DNA of 64,000 nt from CAVRQM01 sp963732775 (GCA_963732775.1 CAVTAR010000004.1:310001-374000); one strand, 5' to 3'. Counted from the first letter of the stretch, positions 34,786-45,200 are shown. The notes: generated by a model from the sequence alone, not told the origin. Translations and numbers: made by a program.

Positions 34786-36030
34786 ATGGGAAAAGTTGCA
34801 CGACACCGCTGGTGTACGGCTTTCGCCGCCGCCGCGGCAACTGTTAGTCTATCCGTTCCGGCAATGGCCAAAGTACATTTTTCGGTTCTGTATGAGTTCA
34901 CCGGCGGCGTGGACGGCAGTGGCGCGGGCGCGGCGCTGGTCAGCGATCCAGCCGGAACGCTTTATGGCAGCAGCGGCAATGGCGGCACCGCCACCTGCGG
35001 CTCGGGGCGCTGCGGCAGCATCTTCAGCCTGACCAAGACCGGCACGACATGGAGCTTCGCCACGCTCTACAGCCTGAACGGCACGACCGATGGCGCCCAG
35101 CCCGCCAACGACCAGATCGTGCGCGGCACCGACGGCTCGCTCTACGGCACGGCACCCCTCGGCGGCACCGCCCCCTATCCGGGCGGCGGCGGCGTGGTGT
35201 GGAAGCTGACCCCCTCGGGCGGCGGCACCTTCACCTATTCGGTGCTGCACAGCTTTGACATCACGAGCGATCCGGCCGGCTATCACCCGCTCGCCGGGCT
35301 CGCGATGGACAGCGCCGGCGTGCTGTACGGCACCACCACTCTCGGCACGGCCAACAGTGCGGGCGCCGTGTTCTCGCTGACCCCGGGCACCGGCGGCGTC
35401 TACACCGAGGCATCGCTGAGCACCTTCACCGCGGGCAGCCAGGCGTCGAACGCGGTGCGCGCACCGACCCTGTCGAACAACGAGCTCCGGCTGTTCGGTC
35501 CTGCCGCCGGGCCCGGTGTCGTGTTCGAGCTGCACCGTGGCAGCGGCTCGGCACCTTGGACGTATCACACCATCGCGAAGTTCGGCTCGACCTCCTCCAC
35601 CTTTTCAAACCTGCTCGTCAACGCGAAGGGCAAGCTGTTCGGCACGGTGGCTCCCGGCGGCCAGTTTGGTCTGGGCTACGCCTTCGAGCTCTCCCAGCCG
35701 CCGAAGGGGACGGCGCAGTGGCCCATCACGCCCATCGCGAACTTCGGCGCGGGAGGCGGCCACACCCCCGTCGGGCCGATCGTGCAGAACAGGTTGGGCC
35801 AGTTGTTCGGCACGCTGGCCGGCAACCCGAACGCCATCTACGAGCTGGCTCCGCCCGCGGCAGGCTCGACCACCTGGACCGCCTCCTCGGTGCAGAACTT
35901 GGATTCGACCCCGCGCGGCGTGCTGGGCGCCAACGGGGTCTATCCCACGGTGGGCGGCGCGCTGGCCGGCACGACGCTGACCGGAGGCGCCGCGAACAAG
36001 GGGGTCGTCTTCCGCCAGAGCACGCACTGA
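34786..36030 (+). CDS. Exported GloVer-repeat protein (choice-of-anchor tandem repeat)
   Basis: The protein has 414 residues. The ATG at 34786 has an ideal GAGGAGG site; a longer frame from 34714 lacks one. A signal peptide ends at SVPAMA. About eight repeats of the form LYGT/LFGT...GG...GxVFxL follow (LYGSSGNGG, LYGTAPLGG, LYGTTTLG, LFGTVAPGG, LFGTLAGN), the TIGR03803 GloVer pattern, probably a beta-propeller. Function is unknown. Upstream DNA (34640-34785) is AT-richer and may hold the promoter. A strong hairpin follows the stop. Confidence 0.78.
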   Translation: MGKVARHRWCTAFAAAAATVSLSVPAMAKVHFSVLYEFTGGVDGSGAGAALVSDPAGTLYGSSGNGGTATCGSGRCGSIFSLTKTGTTWSFATLYSLNGTTDGAQPANDQIVRGTDGSLYGTAPLGGTAPYPGGGGVVWKLTPSGGGTFTYSVLHSFDITSDPAGYHPLAGLAMDSAGVLYGTTTLGTANSAGAVFSLTPGTGGVYTEASLSTFTAGSQASNAVRAPTLSNNELRLFGPAAGPGVVFELHRGSGSAPWTYHTIAKFGSTSSTFSNLLVNAKGKLFGTVAPGGQFGLGYAFELSQPPKGTAQWPITPIANFGAGGGHTPVGPIVQNRLGQLFGTLAGNPNAIYELAPPAAGSTTWTASSVQNLDSTPRGVLGANGVYPTVGGALAGTTLTGGAANKGVVFRQSTH

Positions 36031-36034
36031 CCAC

Positions 36035-36071
36035 AGCGTCGCCGCGCCCGCTCTCGGGGCGCGGCGACGCT
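36035..36071 (+). terminator. Strong hairpin after GloVer-repeat gene
   Basis: A perfect 15-bp stem (left arm 36035-36049, right arm 36057-36071) with a 7-base loop begins five bases after the stop codon. No T-run follows, as is common for terminators in GC-rich genomes. It could also protect the 3' end of the mRNA. Confidence 0.6.
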
Positions 36072-36111
36072 ACCTGCCGAACTCGGGGCGCTGCATGCGA
36101 GGCTGTGACGC

Positions 36112-37368
36112 ATGGCGCGACTCGGCATCATGCTCGGCTTCGGGTTCGGCTCCGGACTGCCGCTGCTGCTGTCCGGCTTTACGCTCCGCCAATGGCTGAC
36201 CGAGAACGGCGTCTCGCCCGGCGTGCTCGGCCTGGTGGGGCTGATCGGCTGGTCCTACACGCTGAAGTTCCTGTGGGCGCCGGTGCTGGACCAGGTGCCG
36301 CCACCGCTTGGCTTGGCCCGCTTCGGGCGGCGACGCGGCTGGATGCTGGCGACCCAGCCGGTGCTGGTGCTGGCAATCGTCGCCCTCGCGCTGAGCGACG
36401 TGGCGGCCAGCCCGCGCGGCGCCATCCTGGCGGCGGCGCTGGTCGCGTTCTGCTCGGCGACTCAGGACATCGCCATCGACGCCTGGCGCATCGAGAGCTT
36501 TCCACCCGAGCGGCAGGGCGTGGCCAACGCGGTCTACGTCTGGGGCTATCGGCTCGGCATGCTGGTGGCCCGCTCCGGCGTGCTGGCCATGGCGAGCCTC
36601 ATCGGCTGGCGCGCCGCCCTGCTCGCCACCGCGGCGTTCGCGGCGGCCGGCATCGTGGTGACGGTCGCCGCCCCCGAGCCCGCCGTGCCGCCCCCGATCG
36701 CGACCGCCGGCCGCGCCGTCGCCCGGCTCGGCCGCGCGGCGGCGGACAGCCTGCGCGACTTCACCCGCCGGCCGGGCGCGGCGCCGATCCTCGCCTACGT
36801 GGCGCTGTTCAACCTGGGCGAAGCGATGGCCGGCGTGATGCTGCCCTCGCTGTACCACGCGCTCGGCTTCCAGCGCGGCGCGGTGGCGGCCCTCGGCCCG
36901 TGCATCCTGGGCGGAACCATGGCCGGCATTTCCGCCGGCGGCCTGCTCGTCGCGCGCTGGGGCGTGGCGCGAGGGCTGATCGCCACCGGGCTGTTCCAGA
37001 TGGCGGCGATGGCGCTCTACGTCTGGCTCGCGGTCGCGCCCGGCGACCACTGGCTGCTGTTCACCACCACCACCGTGGAGGCGTTCGCGCAGGGCTGCGC
37101 CACGGCGGCGTTCCTGGCCTACCTGTCCGGCCTGTGCTCGACGGCGCACACGGCAACCCAGTTCGCGGTGCTGACCTCGGTGGCACCGCTCGCCAGCAAC
37201 ACCGTCGGCAGCGTCTCCGGGTTCCTCGCCGAGGCCGTGGGCTGGCCGGCGTTCTATGCGCTGGCCATGCTGGCGTCGCTGCCGGGGATGCTGCTGATGC
37301 TGCACATCCTGGGCCGCTACCCCTTGGACTGGGGCGCCACGACCGCGCGGCTGCGCGCCCAGACATAG
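36112..37368 (+). CDS. AmpG-like muropeptide MFS permease
   Basis: The protein has 418 residues and about twelve transmembrane segments. GFGSGLPLLLSGFTLRQWL, the segment GWSYTLKFLWAPVLDQVP and FCSATQDIAIDAWRIES are diagnostic of the AmpG family. AmpG imports anhydro-muropeptides for cell-wall recycling. Its 3' end overlaps that of the glycosyltransferase gene on the opposite strand by 52 bases. Confidence 0.87.
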   Translation: MARLGIMLGFGFGSGLPLLLSGFTLRQWLTENGVSPGVLGLVGLIGWSYTLKFLWAPVLDQVPPPLGLARFGRRRGWMLATQPVLVLAIVALALSDVAASPRGAILAAALVAFCSATQDIAIDAWRIESFPPERQGVANAVYVWGYRLGMLVARSGVLAMASLIGWRAALLATAAFAAAGIVVTVAAPEPAVPPPIATAGRAVARLGRAAADSLRDFTRRPGAAPILAYVALFNLGEAMAGVMLPSLYHALGFQRGAVAALGPCILGGTMAGISAGGLLVARWGVARGLIATGLFQMAAMALYVWLAVAPGDHWLLFTTTTVEAFAQGCATAAFLAYLSGLCSTAHTATQFAVLTSVAPLASNTVGSVSGFLAEAVGWPAFYALAMLASLPGMLLMLHILGRYPLDWGATTARLRAQT

Positions 37369-38537
37369 GTGCTGGCGACCGCATAGTTCCACACCGCGCC
37401 GAGCAGGGCGCCGGCGAGGCCGCCCAGCCACCACCGCCCGGCCTGCGCGAACACGGCCGCCGCGATCCCGACATTGGCGACCGCGCCCACCGCACAGCCG
37501 GCGCAGAACACTAGAAGTCCGCGCACCGCCCGCCCGCCGCGCAGCCGCCGGTCGCGGTAGGTCAGCAGATTGTTCAGCACGAAGTTCGACACCATCGCGA
37601 CCCCGGTCGCGGCGACCTCGGCGTCGGCGAAGGTCCAGCCGGCCAGCAATCCGAGCCGCAGCACCAGCAGGTTCACCAGCACGCCCGATCCGCCGATCAG
37701 CGCGAACAGGGCGAAGCGCACCGGCACCAGCCCGCCCACCAGCTTGTCGGCGATCAGCAGCAGGTATTCCCAGCCCACCATGGCATCGAGCTTGCTGTCG
37801 CCGTGCAGCCGCGGGCGGAACGTGTAGGGCAGTTCCAGCAGCCGCAGCGGGCGCGGCGAGGAGGCCAGCAGGTCGAGCAGGATCTTGAACCCCTGGCCGG
37901 ACAGGCGGCGCATGGCGCCCTCGAAGGCTGGCCGCCGGATGACGAAGAAGCCGCTCATCGGGTCGGCAATGGTGGCGCTCGTCACCAGCCGGGCGAGCCT
38001 GGTCGCCAGCCCGCTGATCCGCACCCGCCCGGCGTCCCAGTCACCGAGGCCGCCGCCGGCGACGTAGCGGCTGCCGACCACCAGGTCGAGCGCCGGATCG
38101 TCCCGCAGGGCGGCGACCATGCGCGGCAGCAGGCTCTCGTCGTGCTGCAGGTCGGCGTCCATCACCGCGATCAGCGGGGCCGCCGTGGCGAGTGCCCCCT
38201 CCACGCAGGCGCTCGACAGCCCGCGCCGGCCGATGCGCTGGAGGCATCTGATGCGCGGGTCGGCTCGCGCGGCGGCGCGTGCGGCCGCGGCCGTGCCGTC
38301 GGGGAAGTCGTCGTCGACGAACACCACCTCCCAGGCGATCCCGGCGAGGGCCGCGTCGAGGCGGCGGATCAGTTCGAGGAGGTTCGCCGCCTCGTTCAGG
38401 GTGGGAATGACGAGGGCGAGTTCCGGCGACTGCCGTGCGGCAAGCCCCTCACCCCGGCCCTCTCCCCGAGGGAGAGGGGGCAGATCCGTCTGCCTCTCCG
38501 TTGAGGAGAGGGCCGGGGTGAGGGGCGACGCGCTCAT
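37317..38537 (-). CDS. GT2 polyprenol-phosphate glycosyltransferase fused to GtrA-like membrane domain
   Basis: The protein has 406 residues. The GT2 domain (about residues 38-260) has LALVIPTLNEAANL, VFVDDDFPDGT, AVMDADLQHDESLL and GSRYVAGGGLGDWD, as in dolichol-phosphate mannosyltransferase-type enzymes. The C-terminal 140 residues form a four-helix GtrA-like domain, a presumed flippase for the lipid-linked sugar. The only in-frame ATG is at 38537, upstream of a palindromic repeat, so residues 4-35 are encoded by the repeat. The GH3-type gene ends 24 bases upstream. Confidence 0.85.
   Translation of the reverse strand: MSASPLTPALSSTERQTDLPPLPRGEGRGEGLAARQSPELALVIPTLNEAANLLELIRRLDAALAGIAWEVVFVDDDFPDGTAAAARAAARADPRIRCLQRIGRRGLSSACVEGALATAAPLIAVMDADLQHDESLLPRMVAALRDDPALDLVVGSRYVAGGGLGDWDAGRVRISGLATRLARLVTSATIADPMSGFFVIRRPAFEGAMRRLSGQGFKILLDLLASSPRPLRLLELPYTFRPRLHGDSKLDAMVGWEYLLLIADKLVGGLVPVRFALFALIGGSGVLVNLLVLRLGLLAGWTFADAEVAATGVAMVSNFVLNNLLTYRDRRLRGGRAVRGLLVFCAGCAVGAVANVGIAAAVFAQAGRWWLGGLAGALLGAVWNYAVASTYVWARSRAVVAPQSKG
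38444..38526. repeat. 83-bp palindromic repeat (REP/MITE-like) inside glycosyltransferase 5' end
   Basis: Perfect 22-bp inverted arms (38444-38465 and 38505-38526) flank a 39-base centre that itself can form a small GGCAGA/TCTGCC hairpin. The arm begins gcccctcaccccggccctct, a sequence type I recognise as a dispersed intergenic palindrome in many proteobacteria. Here the reading frame of the glycosyltransferase passes through it without a stop. Confidence 0.92.
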
Positions 38538-38561
38538 CGTCGGCGGCAAGTCGCACGGTGG

Positions 38562-40088
38562 TCATCCGTCGTCCACCAGCCCCGCCAGCGACCCCACCCC
38601 CGCCACCACGCGCGGCACCTTGTGCTGGCCGCCGAGCTTCCCCCGCTCGCCCATCCACCGCACGAACCTCCCCGGCGGCAGCAGCCGCACGTCGGGGTCG
38701 CGCATCCCGAAGCCCTCGGAGCGGTGCGCGGCGTAGTCGTCGTTGCCGCGCGCCAGCGCCGTGTCCAGCGCCCGCCCGAACGCCGCCGCCTCGGCCGGCC
38801 CGTCGAGTTCCACCGCGAACAGGTGCCCGCCGCGCGGGTCGTCGCCCTGCGGCGGGATCGGTGCCGCCGCGTACTCCACCAGCCGCCGCCCGACCGCCTG
38901 CGCCGCGACGCCCATCGCCGCGTCGAGTTCGGCGGCGATCAAATGTTCGCCCGCCACCGACAGCATCCACGCCGTCCGCCCGGTGACGAGCAGGCGCGGC
39001 GGGTGCCGCTCCACCAGCCGCACCGTGTCGCCGATCACGTACGACCACAGCCCCGCGTTGGTCGACAGCACCAGCGCGTATTCCACGCCCAGTTCCGCGT
39101 CCGCCACCCAGCGCCGGTCGGGATTGTCGCCGTCCAGATCGTCGGGGCAAACGAACTCGTAGAAGATGCCGCGGTCGAGGATCAGCCGCAGCCCCTCGCC
39201 GTCGCCGCGATCCGCGAAGGCGAAGAACCCCTCGCTCGCCGGATACACCTCGCGCGTCAGCGCGCGCGAGCCCCCGAGCCAGCCCTGCACGCGCTCGCGA
39301 TACGGCCCGAAGCCGACGCCGCCATGGACCATCAGCTCGAGGTCCGGGAACATGTCCACGAGCCGCGCGCCGGGGCGCAGGGCCGCGAGCTGGTCGAAGA
39401 ACAGCAGCATCCAGCTCGGCGTGCCGGAGATGCTGGCCACGCGCTCGCCGAGCGCCACGGGTGCGAGGCGAGCGATCTTCTCGCGCCAGGCGAGGCGCGC
39501 GATGTCGGGCGGCGGCAACACCCGCCCGCGCGCCCAGCTCGGCACGCGGGCGCCGACCAGGCCCGACAGGTCCGCCGCGACGATGCCAGGGGCCAACTGG
39601 TCCAGCACCGTGGCGCCGCCCAGCAGCAGGTTCTTCGCCCCCAGCACCCGGCTGTCGGGCCGTGCCGCGAAGTGGAACGCCATCACGTCGCGCGCCGCCC
39701 CCGCGTTGGCGCGGGTCATCGCCGGGCTGACGGGGATGTATTTCGACGGCCCGCCGGTGGTGCCGGACGATTTCGCGAACGCCGGGATCGGACCGGGCCA
39801 GGTGACGCCGCCGATGCGCGGGAAGGCCGGCTGCCAGAACTCCGCCCAGAACGCCTCGAAGTCGCGCAGCCGTACCCGGCGCTGGTACGCCGCCACGTCC
39901 GCGATGCCCGCGAAATCGTGCGCCCGCCCGAACGCCGTGCCGGCCGCGCGGCGCAACAGGCCCGCCAGGGTGCGCCGCTGCGTGGCAACCGCGTCCTGCG
40001 CCGCCAGTCCCGCCCTGCGCCTCGCCGCCCACAGCCGCAGCGCGGGGGTCAGGTCGAGCAGGGCTGCAGCACCGTGTGGTGCGGCCAT
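38562..40088 (-). CDS. GH3-family acyl-adenylating amido synthetase
   Basis: The protein has 508 residues. The ATP/AMP-binding motif FAKSSGTTGGPSKYIPV, the YPASEGFFAF motif and STNAGLWSYVIGD are the three GH3 signatures known from plant acyl-amido synthetases and their bacterial relatives. These enzymes activate a carboxylate as acyl-AMP and join it to an amine. The bacterial substrate is unknown. The ATG at 40088 lies within the 3' end of the Ntn acylase gene (40-base overlap); no better downstream start was seen. Confidence 0.85.
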   Translation of the reverse strand: MAAPHGAAALLDLTPALRLWAARRRAGLAAQDAVATQRRTLAGLLRRAAGTAFGRAHDFAGIADVAAYQRRVRLRDFEAFWAEFWQPAFPRIGGVTWPGPIPAFAKSSGTTGGPSKYIPVSPAMTRANAGAARDVMAFHFAARPDSRVLGAKNLLLGGATVLDQLAPGIVAADLSGLVGARVPSWARGRVLPPPDIARLAWREKIARLAPVALGERVASISGTPSWMLLFFDQLAALRPGARLVDMFPDLELMVHGGVGFGPYRERVQGWLGGSRALTREVYPASEGFFAFADRGDGEGLRLILDRGIFYEFVCPDDLDGDNPDRRWVADAELGVEYALVLSTNAGLWSYVIGDTVRLVERHPPRLLVTGRTAWMLSVAGEHLIAAELDAAMGVAAQAVGRRLVEYAAAPIPPQGDDPRGGHLFAVELDGPAEAAAFGRALDTALARGNDDYAAHRSEGFGMRDPDVRLLPPGRFVRWMGERGKLGGQHKVPRVVAGVGSLAGLVDDG

Positions 40089-42217
40089 TGCCGCGCCGTC
40101 TCCGGCCGCAGCGGCAGGTCGAGGTACTCGCCGCGCCGCCACAGCGCCACCTGGTCGGCAAAGGTGTCGCTGCCAACCCACCCGTCCTGGCCGCCCAGCA
40201 GCACCGCGCGGCTCGCATCGGGGTCGGCCATGTCGGTCACGAAGCGCGCCGAAGCGCCGTAGCTGACCGCGTGGCGGCCATGTACCGGGCCGTGGCCGGT
40301 CTTGTTCAGCGTGTCGTTGCCGCCCGGCGAGGCATACTCGCCATAGCGGTAGCGCCAGCCCAGCACCGGCACCGCGCCCAGGTAGTGCCGCAGCCGCATC
40401 CGGTGCATCGCGCCCCAGGTGCGGTGGCGTCGCAGCATTCGCGCCGCGCGATCCATCGAGTCGCGCAGGATGGGCCGCAGCGCCTCGTCGTCCATCGCCA
40501 GCGCGTCGTCCACGATCAGGCCGCGGCCGATCCACACCGCCGACAGCGGCAGCAGCCGCGCCTGGTCGGGCAGGCGTCGCACCAGCTCGGCCAGCATCGC
40601 CTCGAACACCACGGCTCCGCGCGAGCCCAGGTCGTAGCCGCCGTCCCAGCGCGCCAGCACGTCGCGCATCGGGTGCGGCGGCAGGCGCGCCAGCAGGGCG
40701 TCGAGCACGTCACGCTGGCCGCGCGCGTCAACCTGCGTCGCCGCCATCGCGGCGAGGTCGACCTTCGCGTCGCCCTCCAGCAACTGGCGCAGCCGGCGCA
40801 TCCGGTCGGGCGGCGAGTAGAAATAGCCCGGCAGCACTCCCGAGTGCGGCGGCTCGTCGTTGCCGGAGGCCACCACGCCGGAGGCCGGATCGTGCCGCGC
40901 CGGGAAATCCGAGGTGGGGACCAGCGCCTGCCACGCCGTCGCGTCCGAGGCGGGTCGCACGAGGTCGTCGGGGATGGTCGCGTGCCGTGGCGCGCGCAGC
41001 GCCAGCACGTGGCCGATCCGCCCGTCCGCGGTGGCGTAGACCATGTTCTGCCCGGGGACCGCGAAGCCCTCCATCGCCGCCGCGAACGCCGCGGGCGTCT
41101 GCGCGCGCAGCACCGCTAGCATCGCGCCGAGCTCGTCGGACGGCAGATGCCCGACCCAGCGCAGCGCCAGCGGCGTCGGGTGCCGATAGAGCAGCCCGTC
41201 GCTCACCACCGGCCCCAGCGGGCTCTCCCGCAGGATGACGGTCCGGGTGCCGCCGCCGCGTACCCGGATGATGGCGGCGCGCTCGCCGATCGGCAGGTCG
41301 GACACGTCGAACAGGTCGGTGGCCGCCGCGTGCAGGCTGGTGCCGGCCCAGGCGAGGCTTCGGTTGCGGCCGATCGCCACGATGGGAAAGCCGGTCGGCA
41401 TCAGGCCGGTGGCGTTGATGGTGGGGCAGCTCATCCCCGCCATCACCCACACGTTCGGCAGCGCCACGGACAGATGCGGGTCGGCGGCCAGCAGCGCCGC
41501 GCCGCTGGCGCTGCGCCAGCCGGCGACGGCGGCGGCATTGCTGCCGGCCCGCGCCAGTACGCCGAGCGGGGCGGCCTCGGGGTTCGGCATCCCGGAGGCG
41601 AGCAGCCGCGGCCACAGCGCCCGCCATTGGTCGCGCGGCAGTTTCTCGCGCTCGCGCAGCAGGCGCGCATAGACGAACCAGGTAATGTCGGCCGCCGCCA
41701 GTCGCGCATTGACCAGCAGGTCGCGCATCGTCCAGGGCTCGCGGCCGATGCCGAGCAGCCGCATTTCCTCGGGCAGCTCCGCCCCGGCCAGCAGGTGGTT
41801 GACGCCGCGCACGAATCCGCCGGCCCAGGCGCGCACGTCGTCCGGCAGTCCCGCCTCGGTCGCGGGCACCGCGCGCGAGACGTCCATCAGCCGGATGGTG
41901 CGGTCGAGTTCGATGCCCAGCGGGCCGATCATCTCGGCGATCCGTCCCTGCGCCACGCGGCGCAGGATCTCCATCTGGCCCAGCCGCAGATGGGCGTGGA
42001 CGATGCCGAGCCCGACCGCGAGATCCGGCTCGCTTGCCGCCTCGATGAACGGAACCTGATGGTCGGTCCAGTGAATGGAGATCGGCGCCACGGTGGGTGC
42101 GGTGGCAGGCAGGCTGGCCAACCGCTGCGCCAGGCGGCTCGTCTGCCGCCGCCGTAGTAGCCCGCGTGCGACCACGCCCGCCGCGATGGCGGGGCCAGCT
42201 AGTCGGTCCAGAAGCAT
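40049..42217 (-). CDS. Penicillin acylase family Ntn hydrolase
   Basis: The protein has 722 residues and is predicted to be cut autocatalytically into alpha and beta chains before the nucleophile in ARAGSNAAAVAG (about Ser226). The beta chain has AADPHLSVALPNVW, GFPIVAIGRN, LAWAGTS and the Asn region ASGNDEPPHSG that supports the oxyanion hole. The family cleaves amides of penicillins, acyl-homoserine lactones or acyl peptides. No classic signal peptide is seen, although the first 20 residues are hydrophobic. It lies 37 bases after mfd and overlaps the GH3 gene. Confidence 0.87.
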   Translation of the reverse strand: MLLDRLAGPAIAAGVVARGLLRRRQTSRLAQRLASLPATAPTVAPISIHWTDHQVPFIEAASEPDLAVGLGIVHAHLRLGQMEILRRVAQGRIAEMIGPLGIELDRTIRLMDVSRAVPATEAGLPDDVRAWAGGFVRGVNHLLAGAELPEEMRLLGIGREPWTMRDLLVNARLAAADITWFVYARLLREREKLPRDQWRALWPRLLASGMPNPEAAPLGVLARAGSNAAAVAGWRSASGAALLAADPHLSVALPNVWVMAGMSCPTINATGLMPTGFPIVAIGRNRSLAWAGTSLHAAATDLFDVSDLPIGERAAIIRVRGGGTRTVILRESPLGPVVSDGLLYRHPTPLALRWVGHLPSDELGAMLAVLRAQTPAAFAAAMEGFAVPGQNMVYATADGRIGHVLALRAPRHATIPDDLVRPASDATAWQALVPTSDFPARHDPASGVVASGNDEPPHSGVLPGYFYSPPDRMRRLRQLLEGDAKVDLAAMAATQVDARGQRDVLDALLARLPPHPMRDVLARWDGGYDLGSRGAVVFEAMLAELVRRLPDQARLLPLSAVWIGRGLIVDDALAMDDEALRPILRDSMDRAARMLRRHRTWGAMHRMRLRHYLGAVPVLGWRYRYGEYASPGGNDTLNKTGHGPVHGRHAVSYGASARFVTDMADPDASRAVLLGGQDGWVGSDTFADQVALWRRGEYLDLPLRPETARQWPHHTVLQPCST

Positions 42218-42254
42218 CACGGCCGAGCGATGCGGGCCGGCAGGAGATCGACAG

Positions 42255-45200
42255 TCATGCGGCCTCGGCCTGCCCTTCCGCGTCGGCGGGTTCCTCGTCG
42301 GCAAGCCTGTGGAGCAGGTCCCACGCCGCGTCAATGCGTTGCGCCGGCGTCGCCGTCTCGCGCCGCAGCAGCAGGCGCCCTCCCCGCGCCTCCAGGCCTG
42401 GCTTCTCCGATCCTGGCACCGCGCGGTCCGGGTCACGCAGCGTCGCTGCGACGGCGCTCGGACCGGCATCCAGGCGCGCCACCCCCGCGCGCCGGCAGGC
42501 CTCGCGCAATTCGGCCAGCGCCAGCAGGTGCGCGACCGGCTCCGGGGCCGGGCCGAAGCGGTCCTCGATCTCCTCGGCCAGCGCCGTCGGGTCGTGCGGG
42601 CGGACCAGCCGCGCATGCAGATCGAGGCGCTGCGCCGGGTCCGGCACGTAGTCGGCGGGCAGGAAGGCCGGGAAGTCGGTCGCGAGCTCCACCGGGGCGT
42701 CGTCCGCCACCGTCGCGCCGCGCGCCTCGGCCAGCGCCCGGCCCAGCAGGTGGCGCGCCAGTTCCACGCCCAGCAGCTTGGCGTGCCCCGACTGCGCCTC
42801 GCCCAGCAGGTCGCCGGCGCCGCGCTGGTCGAGGTCGGCTGCCGCGATGGCGAACCCGGCGCCGAGCCCGCCATGCGCGGCCAGCGCGGCGAGGCGCTGC
42901 GCCCCCGCCTCGGTCGGCGGCGCCGCGGGGTCGGTCAGCAGCAGCACCGACGCGCGGGCGCGGCCTCGCCCGACCCGGCCCCGGAGCTGGTGCAGCTGCG
43001 CCAGGCCGAAGCGGTCCGCCTGCCAGACCAGCATCGTGTTGGCGCGGGGAATATCCAGCCCGGCCTCCACGATGTCGGTCGACAGCAGCACGTCGCCGTG
43101 GCCGTGCGCGAAGCCGACCAGGGCGGCGTCCAGCGCGTCGGGCTTCTGCTGGCCGTGCAGCAGCACGACGGACAGGTCCGGCAGCAACCGCTCGAGCTGC
43201 GCCTCCAGCGCGGCCAAATCCTCGATGCGCGGGCACACCACGAACGACTGGCCGCCGCGCGCGTGCTCGCGCAGCAGCGCGGCCTGCATCACCGCCGGGT
43301 CGAACGCCTGCACCGTGGTGCGCACCGGCAGGCGGCGGGCCGGCGGCGTGGCCAGGATCGACAGGTCGTGCAAGCCGGCGAGCGAGCCCTCCAGCGTGCG
43401 CGGGATGGGCGTCGCCGTCATCGCCAGCACGTGGGCGCCGTCGCGCAACCCGCTCAGCGCCGACTTGTCGCGGGTGCCGAAGCGCTGCTCCTCGTCGATC
43501 ACCACCAGGCCGAGGTCGGCGAAGCGGACCGCCTTGCCGGCCAGCGCCTGCGTGCCGACCGCGAGGCGCAGCGAGCCATCGGCCAGGCGCTCGCGTACCC
43601 GGCGCGCCTCGGCGGGCGGGGTCAGGCGGGACAGCCCGCCGACCTCGATGCCCACCGCCGCGAAACGGCGCGCGAACACCGCAAGATGCTGACGGGCGAG
43701 CACGGTGGTGGGCGCCAGCACGGCGACCTGCTTCCCGGCGAGCACGGCCACGGCGGCGGCACGCAACGCCACCTCGGTCTTGCCGTAGCCCACGTCGCCG
43801 CACACCAGACGGTCCATCGGCCAGCCGCGGGCGAGGTCGGCCGCCACCGCGTCGAACGCCGCCTGCTGGTCGGGCGTCGGCGGATAGCCGAACCCCGCCT
43901 CGAACCGCGCCATCGCCTTCCTGGGCGCGTGCAGCACCGGGGCGGGCGTCGCGCGCCGCGCCTCGGCACGCGCCACCAGGTCGCGCGCGGTCTCGGCGAT
44001 GGCCGCCTCCAAGGTCGCGCGCCGGCGCGGCCAGGTGCTGCCGTTGGCGTGGTCGAGCGTGACCTCGCTCCCGGCCGCGCCGAACCGCCACACGCGCTGC
44101 ATCTCGCTGCACGCGACGAGCTTGCGCTGGCCGCCCGCAAAGCCGAGCACGAGGCAGTCCGCCGGCGCGCCGGTCTGCACCGTCTCGAGGCCGTCCAGTC
44201 GCGCGATGCCGTGGTCGAGATGGATCACCGCGTCGCCCGGCCGCAGAGCCACGGACAACAGCTTCGCGGGATCGGTCGCGCGCGCCGCCTGCCCGAACAC
44301 GTCGGCATCGGCCAGCACGGTCGCGCCAGGCGCACTGAACCCCGCTTCCAGCCCCGGCCCGAGCGACATGACCGATCCGGCCGGCGCGGCCATCAGGCCG
44401 GCCCACCCCGCCACTGTCGCCGCGTCGATGCCCAGCGCGCGGACCAGCCGGCGGCCGGAGACCCCGACGCGGCGCCGCGCGCGCCGCTCGCGGGCCACGA
44501 ACGCCCGGCACGCGGCCAGCGGGTCGGCGGCGGCGGCGGCGGCCGGGGCCGGGTCGAACGCTGCGACGGCGAGCACCTCGGCGCCGTCGCGCGTCGCCGC
44601 CCATTCCTGCGGCGTGATGTACAACCCATCGGGCGGCAGGGTGCCGCCGGCCGCGCGGCACAGCGCGACGCGGGTGGCGCGCGCCTCGGCGACCTGCTCG
44701 AGCAGGGCGGCCATGCGCTCGTCACTCTGCGGGTCGAGCAGCAGCGTCGCGCCCGCCAGCAGCTCCAACGGCGCGACCAGCGACGGGTAGCATTCGGGCA
44801 GCCCGTGCTCGGCCCCCGGCGCGCGCGCGGCGGGCGCGTCCAGCACGATCTCCGAGGCCGGGCCGATCAGCAGTCGCTCCACCGCGCCGCGGCTGCGTTG
44901 CGACGCGGGGTCGAAGCGGTCGATCTCCAGCACCCGCGCCGCGCCCCCTTCCGGCGCGATGCGGATGCGCACCGGCGTCGCGGCAGCGGCCGGGAACAGG
45001 TCCACCACCTCGGCGCGGACCGCGAACTCCCCGGGCTGCTCGGCGGCGTCGGCCGGGACGTAGCCCAGCGCCTCCAGCCGCTCCGTCCAGGCGGCGAGCG
45101 ACATCGTCGCGCCGGTCGCCAGCTCCAGCGTGCGGAACGCCACGGGTGGCGGCAGGCGCTGCGCCAGCGCGTCCACCGAGGCGACCAGCCGATGCGGGCC

